The notes under the pieces: model-generated
Told to the model about the DNA's origin: nothing
Databases searched by the model: none
The model's input: only the letters and a program-made list of their open reading frames with translations
NCBI GenBank assembly: GCA_012862575.1
Contig: BLSF01000068.1
Span: 1-64,000 of the forward strand
Direction of reading: 5' to 3'
Source: Parietichytrium sp. I65-24A
Lineage: Eukaryota; Sar; Bigyra; Thraustochytrida; Thraustochytriidae
Length of the DNA stretch: 64,000 nucleotides
Shown: positions 47,708 to 59,900 of the stretch, piece after piece
Layout: every line of letters begins with the position of its first letter
Numbering within the stretch: position 1 is the stretch's first letter
Position numbers and translations under genes: made by a program

Positions 47708-48796
47708 TTACATTACTAAACAGTCACTTTTCTTCTCGGCTCTAGTTTGACCGGAGCTCCCACCAGTCGCAGAGGCCGGAGCTGCACCGCGCCGGTTTTG
47801 GGCTTGGGCATTCTCCTCCCTCTGCATTTGCATGGCTAATAAGTGATCAGAGTCCTCGCCGAGCTTCGCAGCTCCTTGCAACTGGACGCCAAGATCGCTG
47901 GGGTGCACGTACGAATTAGGGCTGTCAAATGACGGCGACACCATGTCTGTATTTCCGTCGATTTCATTCAGCAGCTCCCAGGCAATGGCACCGTTGTTCT
48001 TGAATCCTTGGTCAGTCACGAGCAAGTAAAGCTGGCCATCCAGCTTGAACATTGTGCAAAAGTGGTTATTCCGGAAAAAAGCGCAAAGTTGACGCTCTCG
48101 TATCGCTTCGTGCAGCTGCAGTAAGCCAGTGTAAGTGAGCTGTGAAGCCGTCTCATCAAGAAAGAGCTGGATCTCCTCCGCCTTTTGCAGCTCTTTGGCC
48201 AAGTCCTCACTGTTCGAGCTTTGCGAGCCTTCTCTTGCGGCGACCAACTTGTCCATCAACTGGTTGTAGGAACTGTGGCCGATGAGATTTGAGGTTTTCT
48301 CGTCGTCTGGATTGACCACCCAGCCATGAAACAACTGCACGTCCAGCATGTCAAATATCGATTGCCGAAGGTCAAACTCAAAGTCCTCCACGCCACTGAA
48401 TCTGACGTTCACATCAAGTCCAAATTGCAACGAAGGCAACAAACCAATGACATCCTCAATCGTTTTGGAGAGAATAGCTTGTTGATCTTCGCTTCCAACC
48501 AAAGGGTTCTTCTCCAGCAGCACTCCACCCACCAGCTCCACCAACTGCTGGCTTGTCACCTGTGCGACGTTGCCATCAAGCGTGAGCGTTCCGCGCAGCA
48601 GCAGAACGTTAACCAGGGCCAACAACGGGCATGGGCCGTTCTCGTTCTGCAAACAAATCGCCACCTCCCGGTTTAAAAACGGCATTCGCTTCACATCGTG
48701 CACGAACTCATTCCCAGCGCCGCTTTCCGTGGCTGCAGAGCCGCCTCCGTCCCTTTTCGCGCTTGCAGCGTCTTGTTTGGAAGTCTCCTCTGCCAT
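47708..48796 (-). CDS. MINDY-family deubiquitinase with C-terminal CaaX box
   Basis: A 362-residue protein from the ATG at 48796; the frame stays open 41 codons upstream without ATG. It is a cysteine protease that trims Lys48-linked polyubiquitin (family knowledge). The signature is clear: LQNENGPCPLLALVNVLLLRG with catalytic Cys56; FDLRQSIFDMLDVQLFHGWV; and FFRNNHFCTMFKLDGQLYLL with the catalytic His, followed by VTDQGFKNN. The C-terminus is DCLVM, a CaaX box that would direct prenylation (Met favours farnesyl), hence membrane attachment. The N-terminal 35 residues are Ala/Ser/Gly-rich and disordered. Confidence 0.9.
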   Translation of the reverse strand: MAEETSKQDAASAKRDGGGSAATESGAGNEFVHDVKRMPFLNREVAICLQNENGPCPLLALVNVLLLRGTLTLDGNVAQVTSQQLVELVGGVLLEKNPLVGSEDQQAILSKTIEDVIGLLPSLQFGLDVNVRFSGVEDFEFDLRQSIFDMLDVQLFHGWVVNPDDEKTSNLIGHSSYNQLMDKLVAAREGSQSSNSEDLAKELQKAEEIQLFLDETASQLTYTGLLQLHEAIRERQLCAFFRNNHFCTMFKLDGQLYLLVTDQGFKNNGAIAWELLNEIDGNTDMVSPSFDSPNSYVHPSDLGVQLQGAAKLGEDSDHLLAMQMQREENAQAQNRRGAAPASATGGSSGQTRAEKKSDCLVM

Positions 48797-49881
48797 CACG
48801 GACGCGGGCGCTCGACCTCCTCCTGTACCGCGACCTATCCAAAAGCCAAGTGCGCGCCGTATGCTCTCAAGAACAGAGCTTCCTGCGCTTCCAGAGCTGC
48901 TTCGCGCCCACACCACCACCGTCCTCGGAGACCTTTCTGACTCGGAATTCTGTGTCTCAACGTACTATGTATGTTTGCACCGGTTGCTATGCTGACAAGA
49001 CGAAAAGCTCTCTTTTATTGTTTGTGACATTTCGTGCTTGCTGTATCTTGCTGTTACTGATACTCAATGTCTTCTGACTACGTTCATGCTCCTACAAGTT
49101 GCGCTGAATGATTTTGTTTCGTTGTCAAAATAGATTGAACTTTCCTCATTTCCTTTTCCATTGAACAATGAACTTTGATCATTGATCGAAGCAATCAAGT
49201 TGACATTCTGATTTCAATTTACAGAAGAAAGAAAGGGAAAGAAATGAAATGAAATGAAAATGAAATGAAGGCCTCGCTCAGAACACAGTTGGGAAGTGAT
49301 GCAGAGGAGACACTCATCGACAGCGCCAGAGGGTTCTCGAGAAGAGGTTCGGTCGAGAAGGGCGAGGAGTGTCAAGAGAAAGAGGAAATGCCTATCTCGC
49401 ATCCGTAGTGCTACGAGCTCAACCGTTTGCGCAGCTCCGCGATCTGATACGATACAAGTCGAGTGTGTGTGTGTGTTTTTTTCATTCACAGTCAGCACAA
49501 TGGTCTATAGAGCGCCCACATCCGTCCGGAGACAACCCAACCACCAGCGCAGATCTCGTTCCCTTTTGCCAGCAGAGACCAAAACTGACGACTCGCAAAG
49601 ACTGCCATCCATGCAGGCTCGCTGGCAGCCCCCGCACGCGTTCGGTTCCCGCTTCCATCCTGTCGAATAAGTCGAATGCTGTCGAAGGCATTCGAAGGTG
49701 TTAGATCAATGTCTTATTTCAGGAGTAACGGTGTTGGCTTGGTGACGTGCCTTTCGTGCCAGTGGCAGTTCATATCAGATCATCTTGAGATTGACATTGA
49801 TTGATTGAGAGGTGAAGGTGTGCGCATACCCAACCGACCTGGCTTGCGGTGGCGGCCCACCAATAGGCGGTTGCAGGTGCG
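48797..49881. other. Divergent region between MINDY and the next gene
   Basis: 1.1 kb. Overlapping ORFs (48570-49077 plus, 49296-49704 plus) lack coding character. AT-rich from 49080 to 49270. No element recognised. Confidence 0.5.
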
Positions 49882-51168
49882 ATGGAAGTGCTTGTCCTCT
49901 CTGGCGGATGCGCCGAAGCGCTGTTCCTCGCGCTGTCCTTGCAGCTCGCTGCCCAAGATGGGTCAGGGCCCAAAGCCAGGACCACAGGTGCACCGCTCGT
50001 GCAGAGAGTGCACGTGGCAAGCCCGACCTGGGCTGGCGACACGCTCCGGCCGAGAGTGGTGGGGTGCCCAGGAATTGGCAAATGTAAACTAGTTGTTGAG
50101 GACTCTCGAGCCGAAGCGCGTACAGGCGTGCAATGGTGCTCCGGCGGGGACGGGTGGAAGGAGAGTTTGAAGAGTTCGACCCTGGTTGTGCTGTTCGCAG
50201 GGAGCGCGACTGACACAGAAGCCGATGTCCGCGAAATTGGCAAAGTGTTGGCGGAGAGCAAGCCTGGCAACGGCTCCGCCGTGCTGCTGGTGGTGGTGAA
50301 TGCACATATGGGAAGCGTGCCTGTGATTCAAGAGGCCATGAAGGCAGCTGTGCAAAAGGGCGCTGCAGTGCTCCTATTTGCAGCGACAACGTTCTCATGC
50401 GCTGTATCTGAGGACGCTGTGGTGATGACGAGTCTCGGATCCATGCTCTTGGAGAGGGTGTCTCGTGGCGCTGCAAACGTCAGCTTGCAAATGATGGCGT
50501 TGGAGGGCTCGCAAGTGCCCATTACGTATCGATCTGCCAATTTCAGAGACAATTGGCTATTTGGTGCAATTTGCTGGCACCTCATTGACCCTGCGCTAGC
50601 ACTCCGAGAGACGAACGACCAGCCGCGAGGGTCGTTGTACCAGGAGCTTCAGGCCAAGCCTCAATTCCGCAAGTTGTATGCGCAACTCATCGAGGAGGCT
50701 TTGACCAGTATTTCCACCGAGGAAATCTTCCGCATTGATTCGGCAGGCTCCCCTTTGGGCTGCAATTTGTTCCTTGCGAGATACCTCTTGCGACTCCCCA
50801 CGCCCCTCTTTATTTTGGTTGTAAACCTCTGTTGCGTCTGCACATTAACCGGTTTCCCGTCGTCAGTGAGATGGGGTGCGCATGGTGACGCAATCTACTT
50901 GAAATCGAAGGTGGGTCAAACGAACGAATTTATCGTTAGACGCGCCGCTTTGGCCGACATTCATGCACACGCCAATCAGCTTGTAGCTGACAAGATCCTG
51001 GCTGAAAAGAGATCCGCGCTCTCAAGCGCAGATCTGGAGAGAGTCACCGCCAAACAAAAGATACTCAACTTTCCTCTCTCGCTACTAGCCGTGTTGGCCA
51101 CTTTGAGTATCATCGTCTACTTTTTCCCCAGGTTTCTGATTCGAATGTTCTCGTTCCTCATCGAGTGA
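49882..51168 (+). CDS. Membrane-tailed protein, possibly ketopantoate-reductase-like
   Basis: A 428-residue intronless protein whose codon use and composition look coding throughout. The pattern weakly resembles the 2-dehydropantoate 2-reductase family: an N-terminal beta-Gly segment (MEVLVLSGGCAEALFLALSL), SSTLVVLFAGSATDTEADV, AVLLVVVNAHMGSVPVIQEA and a helical C-terminal half (NWLFGAICWHLI, RKLYAQLIEEALTSI, KVGQTNEFIVRRAALADIHA). The dinucleotide-binding GxGxxG is not intact, so an active dehydrogenase is doubtful. Two hydrophobic stretches, TPLFILVVNLCCVCTLTGF near 310 and FPLSLLAVLATLSIIVYFF near 395-413, suggest membrane attachment. The gene is firm and the function is a guess. Confidence 0.6.
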   Translation: MEVLVLSGGCAEALFLALSLQLAAQDGSGPKARTTGAPLVQRVHVASPTWAGDTLRPRVVGCPGIGKCKLVVEDSRAEARTGVQWCSGGDGWKESLKSSTLVVLFAGSATDTEADVREIGKVLAESKPGNGSAVLLVVVNAHMGSVPVIQEAMKAAVQKGAAVLLFAATTFSCAVSEDAVVMTSLGSMLLERVSRGAANVSLQMMALEGSQVPITYRSANFRDNWLFGAICWHLIDPALALRETNDQPRGSLYQELQAKPQFRKLYAQLIEEALTSISTEEIFRIDSAGSPLGCNLFLARYLLRLPTPLFILVVNLCCVCTLTGFPSSVRWGAHGDAIYLKSKVGQTNEFIVRRAALADIHAHANQLVADKILAEKRSALSSADLERVTAKQKILNFPLSLLAVLATLSIIVYFFPRFLIRMFSFLIE

Positions 51169-51382
51169 GATGAGTCACAGATTACGGCGCTTGGATTTTT
51201 GTCATACCATGGGCCACAGGTCCACTTTTCGTTTCTCTTTTCAAGCAGGCACTTGCGATCTACAGGTTCAAATTGAACAGCGAGCTTCGTTCATCCTCCG
51301 CTGAAGTTTCTCTCTCTATCCATGGTACTGGTAGTCACACCATGAGCTGAAGAAACTGGCCCAAGGGACCCAGGGGAAGGCT

Positions 51383-51988
51383 TTAGTTCACAACTGCGAG
51401 TATGTCTTCCCTCGACGCAATGTTGACGGCGGTGGTCGATCTTGCAGGCCCGGACTCATCAGACCAACGCCTCGGGCTTCTGAGAAGTTTTTTAGCTTTT
51501 TCTTCCCCCATCTCGAAGCGTTCCTGCCTCCGGAAGAAACTCAACAGTGTGCAAATCTTAGCTAAAAAAGAAAAGATATCTGGATCTATTGATTGATCAA
51601 GATCGATTGACAGTGCGTAAAATTTCTCGTCCTGTTGTCGCGCATCACTTCGCAAACGGACTGGGAAGGTAGCGCTAGCTAACGGAGGGGATAAGAGTGC
51701 CCCGAAAATGTGCGTCATCAGCAATAGACTATATCGTTTTAGCACATCACCACCCGGCGTCGCACAAAGGTCGTCCTGCTCGTTGATTTCGTCAGAGCCA
51801 AAAGTGCGAAACCTGAAATTCCTGACATGACATGTGAATTTGCAACATGGCTTGGCACTCGGCGACTTCTGGACCGCAAGGGGCTCTTTTCCGTCGTCGC
51901 ACACTGCAGCGCTAGACTCTTGAAGCAATCAGTACTTCTCCCCATTGAGCTCCACCAGTGACTCGGAGCTCTCTGCAAGAGCAGACAT
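51383..51988 (-). CDS. Doubtful interrupted ORF
   Basis: From an ATG at 51988 the minus strand reads MSALAESSESLVELNGEKY, then a TGA, then about 180 open codons to 51383 including KFTCHVRNFRFRTFGSDEIN and ERFEMGEEKAKKLLRSPRRW. The first half looks coding, and the hydrophobic stretch in the middle less so. No splice pair I tried removes the TGA in frame. It could be a decayed gene, a spliced gene with exons I cannot place, or chance. No family recognised. Confidence 0.25.
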
Positions 51989-52495
51989 TGAAATGCCATT
52001 GCAGCTTTTGCAGACACCGCACGTGTCTCGCTAGCCTAGCTAGCATCGAGCCGCTCTAGCCTAGTAATAGTCCGTCGTGCTGCATGTCGTCGAAGTACGT
52101 TTTAGAGCATGGGAACAACTCTCCTTTACCTCCTCTGCCTCCTCGTCTAGCCATTCGGCCGTCCGACTTTCTCTTCTCTGGACCACTCACAGCCAGCGCC
52201 TTTTGCTTGCCACTTCGCATGCCTTCGCATTCACCACCATTCACCCCATGCATCCGCATATCCTCATGCTCGCTTTTGCCATTTTTTGATTGATCAAGAT
52301 CAATGTCCAAAGTCCTTCGTACAACAAACGTTCAACATGAAGATAGTCGGCCTGTACTAAGTAATAGTACCGTAATGACACCAGAGAAGGTACCGTAGTG
52401 TAGTCCTGGTGCGGCCTGCTAGCGAGAACACGTGGGAGCCTAGACGATGTATTAGTCAAAGGACTGAGAGAGAGGAGAGAAAGAAGGTGTGCACC

Positions 52496-52510
52496 TACCT
52501 ACCTACCTAC
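52496..52510. repeat. (CTAC)n microsatellite
   Basis: About four CTAC units in intergenic DNA. Confidence 0.8.
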
Positions 52511-53935
52511 CGATGCGCCGATGACAGTGAGTAGAGTAATTGTGTCGGGAATGGTTGGACTAACTTTGCGAGAAGCGTTCGAGTTGGTCCGTACTTGCGC
52601 ACTCGTTTATGGGCGTAATTTGCATTTCATTTGAGAGTTTTGATTTTTTAATTTGGAATTATTTATTATTATTACTGAAAGTTCTTCTGAAATGGCACAA
52701 GAAAAAGGGTTTCATCTGAAGCAAGCGACCAAAGCAGGATGCACGGGATCGTAGCTCCGCTCATCTCCGCTCACTCGGTCCTGAATGCGACTGTGAGAAC
52801 TCTATTCTAGTAGTAGCTCAAGCTAGACTCGACAGTTCAGAAAACTTCAAACAAGTCTCAAGCAAGAGTGACCGCACCGATGTCTGACCCGGGGCAGGCC
52901 CTCGTAAACAGATGGGGAGAAAACAACACACAAGAAAGCATCGAAAATTACCAACAGCTAGCGCGTCAGCACTTTACTTTCGATTTGAACAGAGACAGCT
53001 GAGACAGCTTTCGTTTCATAGAGCTGCTATGTTGTGTTACACTTCTACCTCTTTTGCCTAGCACCAGGTAACGCCCGATTTTAAACCAGTACACACCTCT
53101 CGGAGTCTAGCGGTAGTGCAGTTCTATCCAGGCTAGGTAACAGTAAATTGGAATTTGGAATACATAAGTTACTAAGCTACACGACTCACGTGAGTGCAGT
53201 ACTGATACTGACTGTGAGCATTGCTGGTCCATAGGTTTTATGTTAGAGTCGAAGTTAGTCCATAATCCACGCCTCTACGTTTGAACTTTTGATTGATTAA
53301 TTGATTGAACGAGAGAATGGAAAAAATATTTGCATGAAACAAAAGATGTCGTTGCTGTACTCGTGCTACTCTCAAGTTGAGAATGGCACATCGCGAGAAT
53401 GTAAGTGAGTGAGTGAGTGGGTGAGTCTGCCGAGAAGATGGAAAAGGGAGAAAGAAAGAAGAAAGGAAAAAGAAAAGAAAAAGCGATGGCGAGGAAGCAA
53501 AGTCGAGAGTGTCGAGCATACACTGGCAAGTCGAGCTTCGAACAGTCAGTAGAAAGAGAATGTTTGGAAGGAGAAAGAGGAGAGGAGAAAGAGAAAGAGA
53601 AAGAGAAGCAGGCTCAGAGACGGCTGCGTGCTGAGAGCTCTGAGAGGGGTGAAAGAGAGAGTGCAAAGTTCCGGCGTGAGAGCGCATTTTCTTTTGACTG
53701 ATTGTAGACGATTGATGCGTGAAAAGGAGGTAGGCAGTACATCATGGTTAGTGACGCTCACTGCTTCCCTTGCACAAAGTAACTTCCAGGTGAATGAATG
53801 CGCGGCTCCCCACGTTTGAAGTTTTTTGTGAGATGGCTTAGTCGAGACTGGCGTGGTTTATCGTAGACTCGCCAAGCGCTTAATTCATACTCTTCAAACC
53901 CACAATCGCAGCAGCTGCGTCGGTCAACTTCAAAG

Positions 53936-56900
53936 ATGAAGACAGCGTTGCTTCTAAGCGGCCTCGTGGCCTCGGCGTCTGGCGCAAGAAATGTGTTGAA
54001 CGAGTATCTCCAGGGCAAGGTTTTTGGTGCGATCCCCGGGCCTTGCCCCGACGAAAACGACAAATGCTATGCAGACTATGACAACCTCCCGATGGGAATC
54101 CAGGATGTCACTGTCTGTGTCTTCAAGAACTCGAACGTATGCGCCCGGCTGGGCGACCTCATGAAGGCAGGTAGTCTGGAGATGTGGAACCTTCAGTGCA
54201 AAAACATTGCCGTCGAGAGCGCTTCATTGGAGCAAACACTGGAAGATGAAGATGACATTGACACTTTGATGAACCTCGACAATCTGCACCTCGCTTGCAG
54301 TTTGCGTGCGAATATCTACAAGCTCACACTCGCTCTTGGGGACACTGACGGGACTGCGGAGGACACCGAGAGCTTTCGCATTATCGCATCCATGAAGAAC
54401 ACTGACATTTCATTTCCAAACTCTGGTGCGTACGGAACCATGAGTACCAAGGTTGCTTTGGACCTTGACACTGACAAGGCAAATGGCGAAACGTTCGCGG
54501 AGTCTCTCCCATTTGAAGTTACCTTACCTTACGAAAAGTGTAGCGTGGACGTTGGGCTCGGGATCGCCCTTAAAATCGAGCAGTTCACTGAACTCCAGTT
54601 CTGCGCTTATGTTGGTGCATTCCTCGGCGACTCGACTGGTTGGAGATGTATTGACATTGCGGGTGGCGTGCTCGACTTTGTCAACGACATTTTTGACATT
54701 GGCGGTGTTCTCGGATTCATCGCAAGAATTCTTGAAGCATTTTTGGGTGGAGTTGTGTGCCAGTTCTTCGAGGAGATGGCGATTCTTAGTGGACCACCAG
54801 AGAGAGACGGTGTGCTAAACGTCGCATTGAAAGAAGTCAAAAAGGAAATCGACGAATATGCAGCGTCCCCAGAGCTGGATCCTTCCAATTTTGACAGCGA
54901 TGAATATCTTCTCTCCAGCGGCATCAGCAACTCGACCCTGCAGAAATCTGCAGACTTTTCCCAAAACACTGCAATCGAGCTCACTTCTGTCGCTCTGAAC
55001 AGGTGGCTTGGCGCAAAGAGCACCACCCCGGGGTATGAGGGAAGACTTGTCGTCGACGAGCTCATTAGTCAACTCACCGAGCCAGACGGCACGATTGTTG
55101 TGGACCTCGCGGAACTGGACATGGTGCAGACCCAAACGTTGGAGCTCAATGTGACAGACATGACCCTGACGATTAGCAAGATCATCATAAGGGATGCCAA
55201 CACCTTTGACACCTTCGAGGTACTGCAAAACTTTTACGATCAAGATGGCTCGCAAGTGAACCGCTTCAAGCGAACTCTTACGAACGCCATCAAAATGAAG
55301 CGTTTTGCCATTGAAGTTGAAACAGATGTACTCCTTGCCCCTGGCAACTGGGTCACACAAGGGTCCCAGACAGAAGCTTTCTCATTCAGCTTCTCTATCG
55401 ACATCGAGGACATCTACACGAATGTTGCTACGCTGGCCTTGTTCCAGTTCGAAAAACTGGAACTTCTTCAGGTTGGCCAACTCACGCAACTAGTGGACCA
55501 TCTCACCAGTGGCGCAGAAGATGCTCCCAACGATTTGCTGAGCGGCATGCTCAAATGCGTCGCTCCGGGATTTTACCTCTTCAACATGACCGACTTGGAG
55601 CTTTCGGTGGGCACCATCGGCAAGCCAACCATTTTGACCGATGGGCTGGAGACCGTGTTCTTGCAGAACTCTATCGACCTCGCCGCTAAAGCGCTCAAAG
55701 GGGCTTTGAAAGAGAAACTCCCAGGAATCGCGCGCAGCGTCTTGCGCACCTCCTTGAACGATGCAATCTACACCGACGTCATTCTCCCAGCTCGCAAAGG
55801 AACCTACCATTGCCCAGCCTGGGCTGGTCCAGTCGAGAACGGAACTATCACCATCGACTTTGCCAGCGGAATTTTCGCATCGGTCTACGAACTGATCAAT
55901 GGCTCCGTCGGGGGAAGTCCGATAACTGACTCCAGCACTGACATCAATGAACTAATTGACGTCGTCATCAGCTATTACGCAGACAACGTCGAAACCTTTC
56001 CGCTCGTTCATCTAGGCAGCGAAAAGGGCGACTGGGCCCTTGCACAAGAGTATGCTTCCACCCTGAAGATCCCGGCATTTCAGCGTCCTGATGACTTCAT
56101 CGCGATGACCGGTCTGGAGGTGAAAAATCTTGACTCCATTTACAGACTGAAGGCGTCGCAGGTGAGCCCTGAGACCGGAGGTATTCTGCTCGACTTTGGC
56201 ATCGGCGGCGACATGGCCCCATATGACACAGTCGCAGGAGTGCAGTTCCCCCTTACTGTGACTCTGCCATTTCATATCAAAACTTCAGACCGGCCAGCAA
56301 TCACTGCAGTAGACGAAGCGTTTTCGTTCGTTCTTGGCCTTGAAGAAGTTGCTATCGAATTTGGCGTGACTGAAACAGTATTGGACCTCAACTTCTTCAA
56401 CTCTCTGCTCGTCACACAGCTGGGTCATCTCCCTTGCAGCCTTGCTGGAGTTAAAAGTTTGACGCTTCTCAAGAATCTGCGCGACCTAAGCATCGGAAAC
56501 ATTCGCCTTCAGCTAAATCGGCCTCAAATTAGCGAGACGCCAGGCAAGCTCACGACTGCGCTTGATGCTGTCGAAGAAATGCTCGGCGCAAGTCCTGCTC
56601 CCGAATTTCCACGTCTCGAGAACTTGCTCAACACAATCATGAAGAACGGTCTCTCTCTGGCACTTGACCAAGCGGAGCTGCTGCCAGAACACTTTGAGTA
56701 CATCACCGCAGACAACTGCACAGACTTTGACCCGCTCAATTTTCAGATTCCAGAGTCTCCGGACTGGGACTACTGCCTTTCCGATGTGGACTTTCCAAAC
56801 TACCCTACTGTTGCAGAGCTCGAAAAGTACGTGAAGTTCGATGAGGAGCACGGAGACGTTGCCATCGATTTGCAGGAAAGCGCGGTACTGGAGCTGATCA

Positions 56901-59900
56901 GCGGCATGTTCGAAGACATGCTTGAGGGAGGCGGTTTGAGCAACGCTCTCCTTAGACTTGCAAACTCATCTGGAGCATTCATTGCCGATATGTTTGAGCT
57001 GCACGAGGACGATGATACCTTGGTGAACCTGGTTCTCCCACTCGGAAAGCTTAACGCAACCTTCGAGAACGACCTTCTTATTCCTGGACTTGTGGCTGAT
57101 GCCGGCGTGCTTCGCATTGAAGGTATCAACCGCTTCCTGAGCCAGTTTTCATTCATGAAGCCAGTCGGCACTTTCACAACTCGCCAAGCACTCAAGATTA
57201 AGCCTGGCAATATCCTCAACATGACGCTCGAGAGCAGTATTACTGTGGACAGCAGCGCCGTGGATGGCCCTAATGCTACCGGAACAGTGACCGAGGTGAT
57301 CAAGACAACATTCACAGTCTCAGACCTCGACGTGGAGATCGACCTTCTCACTGCAATCAACCCGCTCAAGCTCGCCGAGAGGACTCTGGCCCATTTTGTG
57401 ACAACTGACGAAAACCAAACGGTGCATCTTGCCCCTTTCGCCCTGGACTGCATGTTTGATGCGTTCTATGAGGATGGATTCAGCATCAGTAAATTCAAAG
57501 TTGTCCTTGGCTCCGTCGACAACGTGGCGATCCAAGCCAAGACAAACGAGTTACTCAATAAGGAGATGGAGGACCTGTTTATTGCCGTAGCGGAGATCAT
57601 TACCGACTTTTTTAAAGACGGGGCTACAAACATCTGCCAGAACTGCGTGCGAGGCTACATCAATGACGAAATTGCAAGGAGGTGGAAAGCCGCACAGTGC
57701 CCTGCGCTCGATGAGATTCCTCTCCCTCCACTTGAGGGTGACAATGCCATTTTGCGATTCAGCACTTCTGAGGACATCCTCGCATTTCAAGACCTCTGGA
57801 ACACCGTCTTCGTCGAGGATGATTTCAAGAACCTGAACATCGTCACCAAGACAGTCATCGGGGGTGCGACCTTCTTGGACGAGACTCTGGGTGACAACAT
57901 CTACTACGAGGGTATCCCTCTGACGTATTATGGGACGAGCTACGGTAGCGTTGATGTCGGTGTCTCCAATGTCCGGCTGATGGACTTCGGCTTCTCCTCC
58001 CTGTTTCTGGCAAAGCCTGACGCAAGCAAATCTCCCTACGATACCAGCACTGAGCTTGCAATCCCAGGTCCGAGCAAGTTCCAGATGGACATTGTGTTCA
58101 ATGCCGATGGACTTTTCGCAAACCAGGAGACGTCCAAAAACAATGTTCGTGTTGGTGTGCAAGTGGAGGACCTCAGGTTTGCGCTTGACGCATTTCTCAA
58201 AATCAACATCACCAAGGCTCTGAGACTGGAGGTCGGCTCTTTTATGACAGCAGAAAAGGCAATATGCATGTTGATTCCTATTGAAGAGCTCAGGCTCAAC
58301 AACACACACTTTGAGCTTGGAGGTGTGACAGTTGAGATCACCTGCTTGGATACATGTGACTTTCCAGCGCTAAGCGGTCTGCAAGGATACACCTACACCT
58401 CCGAAGATGGCGAGATGCTTGGCAACCTCTTGACGTCGGGCGTCGAGTATGGTATCCAGGTCATCGATGAAATCGGAATCGAGCAGGTCCTCAACTCAAA
58501 CGTGTTTTCCGCCGACGAACAATGTGAAACGTTGAACGGTTATCTGCTGGAATATTTTGATACCAAGGAAGCAGAAGAAAGTGACGCCGCAAGACTCATG
58601 GCCCTCGGTCTCGTGGGCCTCTCCTCTCTTATCGTGATTGGAGCAGCCCTTTTTGCATTCCCAATGCATCGCAAGAAGCGCGAAGCGGCTCTTGAGAAGG
58701 CGCTCGGCGGTTCTGACGAGAGCACCGAGCCAAACATGATCGCAAAGTTGGATCTCGCAATTAGTCCTCTCTTTCGACAGCGCATGACCCCTCTTTGGGC
58801 TCGGTTTTTGGTACCGTTCGTGTGTCTCGCGAACCTTGCTCTCCTTGTGCTTGTTTGCGGCTACAGTGGTCTGATGTATGTCACCATCCAGCTAACCTTG
58901 GCTGGAACTCGGACCGAAGTGTTCAACGTTGTGCCCACAGACATGTCTTTGCTATTGAACAAGTTGTGGCACCGGGTCAGCCCATTCCTTGCCATCTTGC
59001 TTGCAGTGGCATCTGTACTCCTGCCGGCCATGTCAAACGTCGTCTTGCTGGTTATGTGGTTCATTCCCCCAACCGTTCTTTCGGCAAACAAGCGCGGCAA
59101 GATTGTACTTGGGCTCGAGCGCATCAACAAGCTAGCGCTCGCCCTTGTCCCTGTCATGTCAGGCTTGCTTGGCGCCCTCTACGTTGAGGTGCATGCCTCC
59201 GACTCTGCACAACTCGCCTTCCTTTCTCCCGACGCCATGAGCATGGTCATTTCCGTTGCAGCTCAGCGTGGCCTGGCCTTGCTTGTGCTTATTGCAATGC
59301 TCACCTTTGCAATGTCCCATTTGATCCTCCATCTACAACGCGTGGCGCAAGAAGAGCTCTGGAGCTCCGCCAGCTCCATGGCCAGAAACTCTGGCGGATA
59401 CGAGGAGCGCTCAAAGCCTGCAAACATCACTGTGGAGCATTGGGCTCGCACTACCAGGTTGCAGATGTCTTCGCACGTCTTCACTTCTAGATCGAGCGAA
59501 GACAAGCTCATCAAGGTGTCTCGCGTTGGTGCTGTGACCATGCTTGGAATGGTCCTCACCTCCTTCATTCTCATTGTGGTCAGTGTCGCGCTCCCTGTCA
59601 TCAACTTTGAAACGTTTGGAGTTGCCGGAATCCTCTTTCGCGACGTGAGCGAAAATTCACCGACAATCCCTGCTGACGATCCTCTGAACGAGAACACCTA
59701 CTCGTGGTTCCAGCTTGGTCAACTCTTTTCCACTGCGCCAAGAGTTTCAGCAATGGACTCCTTCCGCGTGTTTCTGATGCAGGTGATTTTCTACTTTCTC
59801 ACCCTCTTTGCGCCTCTGCTTCAACTCTTGATGATCGCTATTATCTGGGTCCTCCCGCTAAGCTACCACGGGGCCCGCCGCCTTCACTTTACTTACAACC

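Larger units (their letters stand above)
51169..53935. other. 2.8-kb region with at most one doubtful gene
   Basis: Apart from the doubtful minus-strand ORF at 51383-51988, nothing is supported. It holds a CTAC microsatellite (52496-52510), AT-rich DNA (52610-52690) and a GA/AAAG-rich tract (53440-53625) upstream of the 2199-residue gene. Two copies of GATTGATCAAGATC occur at 51590-51603 and 52289-52302. Confidence 0.5.

Noticed and set aside
51926-51931. In-frame TGA read as selenocysteine in the doubtful ORF at 51383-51988
   Set aside because: No SECIS-like hairpin was seen downstream, and the ORF itself is uncertain.
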